Source: an uncultured Lachnospiraceae bacterium
GTDB lineage: Bacteria; Bacillota; Clostridia; Lachnospirales; Lachnospiraceae
Assembly: GCA_944381615.1 (NCBI GenBank)
Contig: CALWLT010000023.1
Location: forward strand, 1 to 64,000
DNA length: 64,000 nucleotides
Direction: 5' to 3'
How positions within the stretch are numbered: the stretch's first letter is position 1; every line of letters starts with the position of its first letter. The translations under genes and the position numbers were made by a program. Under the pieces are notes generated by a model. That model ran no database searches, was not told the origin of the DNA, and saw only the letters and a list, made by a program, of their open reading frames with translations. This document shows positions 57,290 through 64,000 of the stretch, one piece after another.

Positions 57290-60200
57290 TCAGTCCGCCG
57301 TCTTCTCGACGCCCAGGCGGACCGTTTCGCCATTGATGTTCCACTCTTTTTCATAGCCGCCCGTCTGCCCCGCGCAGATCGAATCAGCCAGCACCTCCGC
57401 CCGGATGGCGTCGCCGTGCTTGGCGAAAATCCGGTCGATGGCCTCGTTCCCGGCCTCGTAGATGCGGATGTGGTTCATGACCTCAAAACCGGCCTCCTTG
57501 CGCATGGTCTGGATCTTGCTGATGATCTCGCGCACAAAGCCCTCTTCCACCAGCTCCGGCGTCAGCTTCGTGTCGATGACCACGGTAACCGCGCCGTCGC
57601 TCTCGGAAACGTAGCCCTCTACCTGCGCCGCGTCGATCAGCAGATCGTCTTTTTCCAGGACGACCGGCACGCCGTCAAATTCAAATTTCAGGCAGCCCTC
57701 TGCGTTGAGCGTGTCCATGGCCGCATTGCCGTCCAGCTCTGCGAGGGCCTGTTTAATGTGCCCCAGCTGCTTTCCGTATTTCGGTCCCACCGTCTTAAGC
57801 TGCGGCTTGAAGCTGTAGGAGGTAAAGGCGCGCACGTCGTCCGTAAACGCGACCTCCTTTACGTTCAGCTCGTCCTCGACAATCTCGCAGAAATATTCCG
57901 GAAGCGCCTGCGGAGCTCTGACAAACATGCGCGCGATCGGCTGGCGGTTCTTGATGTTCGCGCTGTTGCGGGCCGCGCGTCCCAGGACGACAACCTTTAA
58001 GACCTCGTCCATGCGCGCCTCCAGATCCCGGTCGATCCACTCGCTCTTAACCGCCGGGAAATCGCACAGATGCACGCTCTCCGGCGCGGATTTGTCGATG
58101 CTTCTGACCAGGTTCTGGTAGATGTCCTCCGTCATGAAGGGGATCATGGGCGCCGCCGCCTTCGCGATCGTGACCAGGCAGGTATAGAGCGTCATATAGG
58201 CGTTGATCTTATCCTGCTCCATGCCCTTGGCCCAGAACCGCTCGCGGCTCCTGCGCACGTACCAGTTGCTCATATCGTCCACGAACTCCTGCAGCGCGCG
58301 CGCCGCCTCCGGAATCCGGTAATTTGCCAGATGATCGTCCACCGCGCCCACGGTCGTGTAAAGGCGCGAGAGGATCCAGCGATCCATCACGGACAGCTTC
58401 TCATACTCCAGCTGATACTTCGTCGCGTCAAAGGAATCAATATTCGCGTACAGCACAAAAAATGCGTACGTGTTCCACAGCGTCCCCATGAATTTGCGCT
58501 GTCCCTCAATGACCGCCTTGCCATGGAAGCGGTTGGGCAGCCAGGGCGCGCTGTTGATGTAGAAATACCAGCGGATGGCGTCCGCGCCGTACGTCTCGAG
58601 CGCCTCGAACGGATCCACCGCGTTGCCCTTCGATTTGGACATCTTCTGCCCGTTCTCGTCCTGGACGTGCCCCAGCACGATCACGTTGCGGTAGGGCGCC
58701 TGGTTAAAGAGCAGCGTCGAGATGGCCAGCAGCGAATAGAACCAGCCTCTCGTCTGATCCACCGCCTCGGAAATGAAGTCCGCCGGGAACTGCTGCTTGA
58801 ACAGCTCCTCATTCTCAAACGGATAATGATGCTGGGCAAAGGGCATGGAGCCGGAATCAAACCAGCAGTCGATGACCTCCGGCACGCGGTGCATCTCCCT
58901 GCCGCACTCCGGGCAGCGGATGGTCACGGCGTCGATGTAGGGACGGTGAAGCTCGATATCGTCCGGACAGTTGGAGGACATCGCCTTCAGCTCCGCGATG
59001 CTGCCGATCGCGTGCTGATGCCCGCACTCGCACTCCCAGATATTTAACGGCGTGCCCCAGTAGCGGTTGCGGCTGACGCCCCAGTCCTGCACGTTCTCCA
59101 GCCAGTCGCCGAAGCGTCCCTTGCCGATGCTCTCCGGGATCCAGTTGATCGTATTGTTGTTGCGGATCAGATCCTCTTTGACCGCCGTCATCTTGATAAA
59201 CCAGGACTCTCTGGCGTAATAGATGAGCGGCGTATCGCAGCGCCAGCAGTGCGGATAGCTGTGCTCGAAGACCGGCGCGCTGAACAGAAGGCCCTTTTCC
59301 CGCAGTGCCTTTAACACCTCCGGATCCGCCTTCTTGCAGAACATGCCGGCCCACGGCGTCTCCTTCGTCATCTGGCCCTTGGCGTCCACCAGCTGGACGA
59401 AGGGCAGATCGTATTTCTTTCCGACCTTGGAGTCGTCCTCGCCGAACGCCGGCGCAATGTGGACGACGCCCGTGCCGTCCGTCAGAGTAACGTACGTATC
59501 GCAGGTCACATAAAACGCTTTTTTCTTCTGCTTTCTGCAGGTCTCCACCGCGCAGTCAAAGAGCGGCTCATACTCCTTATATTCCAGATCCGTTCCCACG
59601 AAGCTCTCCAGCACCTCGTAAGCGCCTGCGCCCAGCACCGTATCGCAGAGCGCCTGCGCCATGTAGTAAACGGTTCCGTCCTCCTTCATGCGCACCTTCA
59701 CGTACGTCTCCACCGGGTTCACGCACAGCGCCACGTTCGACGGCAGCGTCCACGGCGTCGTCGTCCAGGCCAGGATATACGCGTCCTCGCCCTTTACCTT
59801 AAACCGGGCGACGGCCGAGCGCTCCTTCACATCCTTATATCCCTGCGCCACCTCGTGGCTGGAGAGCGGCGTCCCGCAGCGCGGGCAGTAGGGCACAATC
59901 TTGAAGCCCTTATAGAGAAGGCCCTTCTCCCAGATCTGCTTTAACGCCCACCACTCCGACTCGATGAAATCGTTGTGGTACGTCACATAGGGGTGCTCCA
60001 TATCGGCCCAGAAGCCGACGGTCGAGGAGAAATCCTCCCACATCCCCTTGTATTTCCAGACGCTCTCCTTGCAGTGCTCGATAAACGGCTCCAGGCCGTA
60101 CTGCTCGATCTGCTCCTTGCCGTCCAGGCCCAGCTTCTTCTCCACCTCCAGCTCCACCGGAAGTCCGTGGGTGTCCCAGCCGGCCTTGCGCGGCACCATG

Positions 60201-60430
60201 TAGCCCTTCATGGTGCGGTAACGGGGGATCATATCCTTGATCACGCGGGTCAGCACATGGCCGATATGCGGCTTTCCGTTGGCCGTGGGCGGGCCGTCGT
60301 AAAACGTATACGTCGGGCCGTCCTTGCGGCTGTCGATGCTCTTTTCAAAGATCTGGTTGTCCTCCCAGAACTTCTCCACCTTTTTCTCCCGCTCCACAAA
60401 ATTCATGTCTGCAGAAACTTTCTCGTACAT
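57290..60430 (-). CDS. ileS: Isoleucyl-tRNA synthetase
   Basis: Class I synthetase of 1046 residues. HIGH-type motif PHIGHVLT (about 50), KMSKS loop (KMSKSKGNAVDPFEAL, about 600), the large CP1 editing domain and the C-terminal anticodon-binding region are present. It has the long eukaryote-like (IleRS2) architecture, including TYTFYDGPPTANGKPHIGH and WDTHGLPVELEVEKKLG. IleRS2 enzymes often tolerate mupirocin; this is family knowledge. The start at 60430 follows AGGAGG. A T-box leader controls it. Confidence 0.96.
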   Translation of the reverse strand: MYEKVSADMNFVEREKKVEKFWEDNQIFEKSIDSRKDGPTYTFYDGPPTANGKPHIGHVLTRVIKDMIPRYRTMKGYMVPRKAGWDTHGLPVELEVEKKLGLDGKEQIEQYGLEPFIEHCKESVWKYKGMWEDFSSTVGFWADMEHPYVTYHNDFIESEWWALKQIWEKGLLYKGFKIVPYCPRCGTPLSSHEVAQGYKDVKERSAVARFKVKGEDAYILAWTTTPWTLPSNVALCVNPVETYVKVRMKEDGTVYYMAQALCDTVLGAGAYEVLESFVGTDLEYKEYEPLFDCAVETCRKQKKKAFYVTCDTYVTLTDGTGVVHIAPAFGEDDSKVGKKYDLPFVQLVDAKGQMTKETPWAGMFCKKADPEVLKALREKGLLFSAPVFEHSYPHCWRCDTPLIYYARESWFIKMTAVKEDLIRNNNTINWIPESIGKGRFGDWLENVQDWGVSRNRYWGTPLNIWECECGHQHAIGSIAELKAMSSNCPDDIELHRPYIDAVTIRCPECGREMHRVPEVIDCWFDSGSMPFAQHHYPFENEELFKQQFPADFISEAVDQTRGWFYSLLAISTLLFNQAPYRNVIVLGHVQDENGQKMSKSKGNAVDPFEALETYGADAIRWYFYINSAPWLPNRFHGKAVIEGQRKFMGTLWNTYAFFVLYANIDSFDATKYQLEYEKLSVMDRWILSRLYTTVGAVDDHLANYRIPEAARALQEFVDDMSNWYVRRSRERFWAKGMEQDKINAYMTLYTCLVTIAKAAAPMIPFMTEDIYQNLVRSIDKSAPESVHLCDFPAVKSEWIDRDLEARMDEVLKVVVLGRAARNSANIKNRQPIARMFVRAPQALPEYFCEIVEDELNVKEVAFTDDVRAFTSYSFKPQLKTVGPKYGKQLGHIKQALAELDGNAAMDTLNAEGCLKFEFDGVPVVLEKDDLLIDAAQVEGYVSESDGAVTVVIDTKLTPELVEEGFVREIISKIQTMRKEAGFEVMNHIRIYEAGNEAIDRIFAKHGDAIRAEVLADSICAGQTGGYEKEWNINGETVRLGVEKTAD

Positions 60431-60513
60431 GTTCCTTCCTCCTGAATCATAAATCGTCCGCCCGGCCCGCCGGATGCGGGCTTTTACCCGTCCCCGCGGC
60501 CCGGCCGCCAGAC

Positions 60514-60803
60514 AAAAAAACGGCTCCGTCCCGTAACAGGACAAGGAGCCGCTTGCTTTAACCACCTATTACTGCATACATGCCATATGCGCTCCCGGTA
60601 ACGGGGGATTCCGTCGGCGCCTACTGACCTTCGCGTTCAGCCCGAGACTCCGGAGTGATCTTCACAGCCGCCCTACTCACAGCGGGCTCTCACTGTCCCC
60701 GCCTCGCTTTGGCTTTCCCTGCGGCGCTACTCTCTCCTTCTGCGTCTTTTCCCTCGATTTCTCCGCGCGCCTGCGGCGCAGCCCCGGAAAAATCTGTTTC
60801 AAC
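60514..60803 (-). ncRNA. T-box riboswitch of ileS
   Basis: Leader between the ileS promoter and gene. On the minus strand, stem I is closed by AGCCCG/CGGGCT and contains GAAGATCAC with ATC (60659-60657) as likely Ile specifier. AGTAGG and CCCCCGTTACCGG follow. A T-box segment AATAGGTGGTTAAAGC carries TGGT to pair with tRNA ACCA. The terminator GGCTCC...GGAGCC with TTTTTTT is at 60551-60514. Uncharged tRNA-Ile would favour antitermination. Stem assignments were made by eye. Confidence 0.85.
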
Positions 60804-60809
60804 GCGTAC

Positions 60810-60838
60810 ATTGTAAATGTTTTTGCGGCGGATGTCAA
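60810..60838 (-). promoter_or_regulatory. Promoter of the ileS leader
   Basis: Minus strand TTGACA (60838-60833), 17 bp, TACAAT (60815-60810). Confidence 0.85.
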
Positions 60839-60889
60839 GAGGCCAAACCAGCTATTTGACATATCTTTCACAAACATATTACAAATCTT

Positions 60890-60917
60890 TTGCATTTCCC
60901 CGTCTTTATGGTATACT
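60890..60917 (+). promoter_or_regulatory. Promoter of pncB
   Basis: TTGCAT (60890-60895), 16 bp, TATACT (60912-60917). It reads through the hairpin repeats into pncB, giving a leader of about 200 nt. Confidence 0.65.
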
Positions 60918-61096
60918 ATGAGCACTTGGCGAGGTTTTCTCGAGCCTAGTGCGAGTCATACCTGAACACTTGGCGAGCCGGAGCCGCAGGCGAACGGGGA
61001 GCCTAGTGAGAACGGTATACTATGAGCACTTGGCAAGGTTTTTTCGAGCCTAGTGCAAGTCATACCTGGGCACTTGGCGAGGTTTTTTCGAGCCTG
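60911..61096 (+). repeat. Cluster of hairpin repeats in the pncB leader
   Basis: Four copies of a hairpin-forming unit starting CACTTGGC and ending GAGCCTAGTG: 60922-60952, 60967-61008 (longer GC-rich loop), 61026-61056 and a shortened one at 61070-61096. Copies 1-2 with flanks GTATACTATGAG and AGTCATACCTG repeat as copies 3-4 with a 104-bp period. Units look like RNA stem-loops or mobile repeat units; their function is unknown. Confidence 0.8.
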
Positions 61097-61124
61097 AGTA
61101 TATGCAACGACAAAGGAGAAGGAT

Positions 61125-62585
61125 ATGGACACTCGTAATTTTTCCCTGCTGACCGATCTGTATGAGCTGACGATGATGCAGGGATATTTCAAGGAAAAGG
61201 ACGCCAACGAGACGGTGGTCTTCGACGTATTTTACCGCAGCAACCCGGACGGAAACGCGTTCTCGATCTGCGCCGGCCTGGAGCAGGTCATCGACTACGT
61301 CAGGAATCTGCACTTTTCGCAGGAGGATGTGGATTATCTGCGAAGCGTCGGCCTCTTTGAGGAGGATTTCCTCCAGTATCTGTTAAACTTCCGTTTTTCC
61401 GGCGATATCTACGCCATCCCGGAGGGGACGGTCATCTTTCCCCGGGAGCCGCTTGTCAAGGTAATCGCCCCCATCATGGAAGCGCAGCTGGTCGAGACGG
61501 CCATTTTAAATATCATCAACCATCAGAGCCTGATCGCCACCAAGACCTCCCGCATCGTCTACGCGGCCCGCGGGGACGGCGTGATGGAATTCGGCCTGCG
61601 GCGGGCGCAGGGGCCGGACGCCGGCGTCTACGGCGCCCGGGCCGCCATGATCGCCGGCTGCATCGGCACCTCCAACGTGCTGACCGGCAAGCTCTTTCAC
61701 GTCCCGGTCAAGGGAACCCACGCGCACAGCTGGATCATGAGCTTCCCGGACGAGCTGACGGCATTCCGCGCCTACGCCCGCATCTACCCGTCCGCCTGCA
61801 TCCTGCTCGTGGACACCTACGATACGCTGGCCTCCGGCGTTCCCAACGCCATCCGCGTATTCAAAGAAATGCGGGAGGCCGGCATTCCACTGACCTTCTA
61901 CGGAATCCGGCTCGACAGCGGCGACCTGGCCTACCTCTCCAAGCAGGCCCGCATCATGCTGGACGAAGCCGGCTTCCCGGACGCCGTCATCTCCGCCTCC
62001 AACGATCTGGACGAGTACCTGATCGACAGCCTGAAGATGCAGGGCGCCGCCATTACGTCCTGGGGCGTAGGCACCAACCTGATTACCTCCAAGGACTGTC
62101 CCTCGTTCGGCGGCGTGTACAAGCTGGCGGCCATCCGCGACAAAAAGACGGGGCGGTTTATCCCCAAGATCAAGCTGTCGGAAAATACCGAGAAGGTTAC
62201 CAACCCGGGCAACAAGACAGTGTACCGCATCTACAGCCGCCGCACCGGCAAGATCATCGCCGATCTGATCTGCCTGACGGAAGAACAGTTCGACGAGTCC
62301 GATCCGCTTCTTCTGTTCGACCCGATCGAGACCTGGAAAAAGACGCACCTCGCCCCCGGCGCCTACACCATGCGGGAGCTTCTGGTGCCCATATTCCGAA
62401 ACGGCGTCTGCGTCTATCAGTCGCCCGGCGTCATGGAGATCCGCGATTACTGCAGGAAGGAGCAGGAGACGCTCTGGGAAGAGTCCCGGCGCCTCGTCAA
62501 CCCGCACGAGATTCATGTGGACCTCTCCAACGAGTTATGGCACGTCAAGAAGCGCCTGCTCGACAGCTATCACTACAACGATTAA
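61125..62585 (+). CDS. pncB: Nicotinate phosphoribosyltransferase
   Basis: Protein of 486 residues that converts nicotinate and PRPP to nicotinate mononucleotide in NAD salvage. Family features: LLTDLYELTMMQGYF at the start, EFGLRRAQGPDAG, GTHAHSWIMSF (phosphorylated His region), YGIRLDSGDLAYLSKQAR and GVGTNLITSKDCPSFGGVYKL. Length matches bacterial type enzymes (about 480-490). AAGGAGAAGG precedes the ATG. It is the only plus-strand gene in the last 13 kb and has its own terminator. Confidence 0.95.
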   Translation: MDTRNFSLLTDLYELTMMQGYFKEKDANETVVFDVFYRSNPDGNAFSICAGLEQVIDYVRNLHFSQEDVDYLRSVGLFEEDFLQYLLNFRFSGDIYAIPEGTVIFPREPLVKVIAPIMEAQLVETAILNIINHQSLIATKTSRIVYAARGDGVMEFGLRRAQGPDAGVYGARAAMIAGCIGTSNVLTGKLFHVPVKGTHAHSWIMSFPDELTAFRAYARIYPSACILLVDTYDTLASGVPNAIRVFKEMREAGIPLTFYGIRLDSGDLAYLSKQARIMLDEAGFPDAVISASNDLDEYLIDSLKMQGAAITSWGVGTNLITSKDCPSFGGVYKLAAIRDKKTGRFIPKIKLSENTEKVTNPGNKTVYRIYSRRTGKIIADLICLTEEQFDESDPLLLFDPIETWKKTHLAPGAYTMRELLVPIFRNGVCVYQSPGVMEIRDYCRKEQETLWEESRRLVNPHEIHVDLSNELWHVKKRLLDSYHYND

Positions 62586-62606
62586 CAAAAGATTCCAGCG
62601 CTGAAC

Positions 62607-62658
62607 AAAAAAACGCATCCGGAAGGTTCCCGGCCCGGGGCCTGGAACCTTCCGGATG
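62607..62658 (-). terminator. Terminator of yebC
   Basis: 15-bp stem CATCCGGAAGGTTCC / GGAACCTTCCGGATG, followed on the minus strand by CGTTTTTTTG. The stem can also fold on the plus strand after pncB. Confidence 0.85.
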
Positions 62659-62664
62659 AGAAAA

Positions 62665-62706
62665 GAGGGCAGAGGCGGCCATCCAGCCGCGCCTGCCCTC
62701 TTTTTC
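62665..62706 (+). terminator. Terminator of pncB
   Basis: Stem GAGGGCAGAGGCGGC / GCCGCGCCTGCCCTC (one mismatch) followed by TTTTTCGC. Confidence 0.85.
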
Positions 62707-62719
62707 GCATTCGCGCGTA

Positions 62720-63448
62720 TTATTCATCCCAGTTGTGATACGTGGCCTGCACGTCGTCGTCCTCATCCAGCAGATCCAGGATGCGGTTCATCTTCTTGAT
62801 GGCGTCCTCGTCCGTCAGCTCCACCCAGGTCTGGGGGATCATGGTCACGTCAGCCTGCAGCATGGGAACGCCCGCCTGCTCCAGCGCCTCGCGCACGGCC
62901 GAGAAATCGTCCGGATCCGTGATGACCTCATAGCTGTCCTCTTCCTCGGAGAAATCCTCCGCGCCCGCGTCCAGCGCCAGCATCATCAGTTCATCGGGAT
63001 CCATTTCGCACTCTTCCTTGTCGATGATGATCTGGCCCTTCTTGTCGAACATAAAGGAAACGCTTCCCGGCGTCCCCACGTTGCCGCCGCCCTTGGTAAA
63101 GGCGCTGCGCACGTTGGCCGCCGTACGGTTCTTGTTGTCCGTCAGGGCATCTACGATGATCGCCACGCCGCCGGGGCCGTAGCCCTCATATGTAAGGTTC
63201 TCATAATTGACCGCGCCCGCGTCTCCGGCCGCCTTCTTGATTCCCCGCTCAATGGTATCGTTCGGCATGTTGTTGGCCTTGGCCTTGGCAATCACGTCAC
63301 GCAGGCGGCTGTTATTGGCCGGATCCGCGCCGCCCTCCTTGACCGCAACCGCGATCTCACGGCCGATGACCGTAAAAATCTTGCCCTTTGCGGCGTCGTT
63401 TTTTTCCTTTTTATGCTTGATATTGGCAAACTTTGAATGTCCTGACAT
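62720..63448 (-). CDS. YebC/TACO1-family protein
   Basis: Protein of 242 residues: [25 protein letters not shown] at the N-terminus, then [36 protein letters not shown] and [11 protein letters not shown]. YebC proteins were described as transcription regulators and more recently as ribosome-associated factors that help translate proline stretches. That second role is interesting here given the long Ala-Pro linkers at 13-14 kb. The start at 63448 follows GAGGAG; the 33-codon upstream extension is not conserved. Confidence 0.93.
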   Translation of the reverse strand: MSGHSKFANIKHKKEKNDAAKGKIFTVIGREIAVAVKEGGADPANNSRLRDVIAKAKANNMPNDTIERGIKKAAGDAGAVNYENLTYEGYGPGGVAIIVDALTDNKNRTAANVRSAFTKGGGNVGTPGSVSFMFDKKGQIIIDKEECEMDPDELMMLALDAGAEDFSEEEDSYEVITDPDDFSAVREALEQAGVPMLQADVTMIPQTWVELTDEDAIKKMNRILDLLDEDDDVQATYHNWDE

Positions 63449-63563
63449 GACAACACTCCTCTTTCTGCTGGTATTCCCTCTGAATGGCTCCGGGCGGCTT
63501 CTGCCCGGCATCTTTTCTATTCTAGCACCGATCCGCAGCCTTGGCAAGTAGTTTTCCCTGCCG

Positions 63564-63911
63564 CTATGTATCCAGCTCCAGGCTGATCCGCAGGGCCCGG
63601 TTTACCTCCTCAAGAAGCGGCTCGTCGATGTGGCAGATCCGCTCCTTCAGCCGCTGCTTGTCGATGGTGCGCAGCTGTTCCAGTAAGATCACGGAATTGC
63701 GGACCATGTCGCAGCGCCTGGCGTCCAGCTCCACATGCGTCGGAAGCTTCGCCTTGTTCATCTTCGAGGTAATCGCCGCGCAGATGACCGTCGGGCTGTG
63801 CCGGTTGCCCACATCGTTCTGAATGATCAGCACCGGGCGGACGCCGCCCTGCTCCGAGCCCACGACGGGCCGCAGATCCGCATAATAAATGTCTCCTCGT
63901 CTGATAATCAC
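63564..63911 (-). CDS. MazF/PemK-family toxin endoribonuclease
   Basis: Protein of 115 residues: [31 protein letters not shown] at the N-terminus, [20 protein letters not shown] in the middle, and [15 protein letters not shown] toward the end, all typical of MazF/NdoA. It cleaves mRNA at short sequences. The start is GTG at 63911 with GGAGAG upstream. No complete antitoxin gene is in the window; it should lie upstream, beyond 64000, or the toxin may be solitary. Confidence 0.92.
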   Translation of the reverse strand: MIIRRGDIYYADLRPVVGSEQGGVRPVLIIQNDVGNRHSPTVICAAITSKMNKAKLPTHVELDARRCDMVRNSVILLEQLRTIDKQRLKERICHIDEPLLEEVNRALRISLELDT

Positions 63912-63970
63912 TGTCTCACTCTCCGTCCATACGATTCCTGATGTCCTTAGTATTGACAGTTCTGAGCCGT

Positions 63971-64000
63971 TTATTCCGGCCCTACGATCATCATATGAGG
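63971..64000 (-). CDS. 3' end of the gene upstream of mazF (partial)
   Basis: One minus-strand frame runs in from the window edge and stops at TAA 63973-63971, ending MMIVGPE. Only nine codons are visible. It could be the antitoxin or an alanine racemase-type neighbour; the sequence does not decide. Confidence 0.25.
   Translation of the reverse strand, partial: PHMMIVGPE

Noticed and set aside
60911..61096. CRISPR array upstream of pncB
   Set aside because: Units form hairpins of variable loop size, spacing is irregular, flanks between units are also repeated, and no cas genes are near.

Overview
The window looks like chromosome of an anaerobic, spore-forming Clostridia member, most likely a GC-rich Lachnospiraceae. 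The reasons are the mcsA-mcsB-clpC operon, spoIID and a spoIIQ-like gene, two cotJ spore-coat operons, a Na+-pumping decarboxylase, a T-box on ileS, AsnA, Trk/Opu osmoprotection and strong GGAGG ribosome binding sites. GC content looks near 60% by eye. Most genes lie on the minus strand. No rRNA or CRISPR array is present.

Layout. 1-4.9 kb: GntR regulator-mcsA-mcsB-clpC protein quality-control operon; the regulator sits where CtsR is usual, and its promoter carries an inverted repeat over the -10. 5-9.9 kb: a two-gene secreted system, a dockerin-bearing GH73-like glucosaminidase and a membrane-anchored cohesin protein. 10.2-15.7 kb: biotin-dependent Na+ decarboxylase operon with two different carboxyltransferases. 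16-17.1 kb: intact cotJABC operon. 17.1-27.3 kb: GH25 lysozyme, BI-1 protein, MATE transporter, peptidoglycan-binding protein, M24 aminopeptidase, dihydrolipoyl dehydrogenase, AsnA. 27.5-38.4 kb: tRNA-Pro, HAD phosphatase, small coiled-coil and Cys-rich proteins, trkA-trkH-trkH, opu glycine-betaine-type transporter, tRNA-Gly, ComEC-like metallo-beta-lactamase. 51-64 kb: CBS protein, LUD protein, spoIID and spoIIQ-like genes, glgP, ileS with T-box, pncB behind a hairpin repeat cluster, yebC, mazF.

The main discovery is at 38.4-51.05 kb. A second cotJABC operon (minus strand) is split inside cotJC. The first 34 codons lie at 50394-50293 and the remaining codons at 38953-38446. Between them is an 11,340-bp element bounded by a 15-bp direct repeat, CCATCCGGCCCGCCG. 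Removing one repeat copy plus the intervening DNA rejoins cotJC in frame to a predicted 202-residue protein colinear with the intact 204-residue CotJC at 16487-17101. The two element ends, joined, give a 50-bp near-palindrome (21 of 25 symmetric pairs), as expected for the attP of a large serine recombinase, and such a recombinase (SpoIVCA type) ends 15 bp from the right repeat. The layout matches sporulation intervening elements such as skin in sigK. The cargo, however, is not phage-like. It is a full sugar-acid catabolic operon: a YiaK-type 2,3-diketo-L-gulonate reductase, a DctPQM TRAP transporter, a GntR regulator, an FGGY kinase, an HpcH/HpaI aldolase, a D-2-hydroxyacid dehydrogenase and a Gfo/Idh oxidoreductase. 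That operon has its own promoter with TGTCGACA-type operators. Excision, and its restriction to the mother cell, are inferred and not shown by sequence alone.
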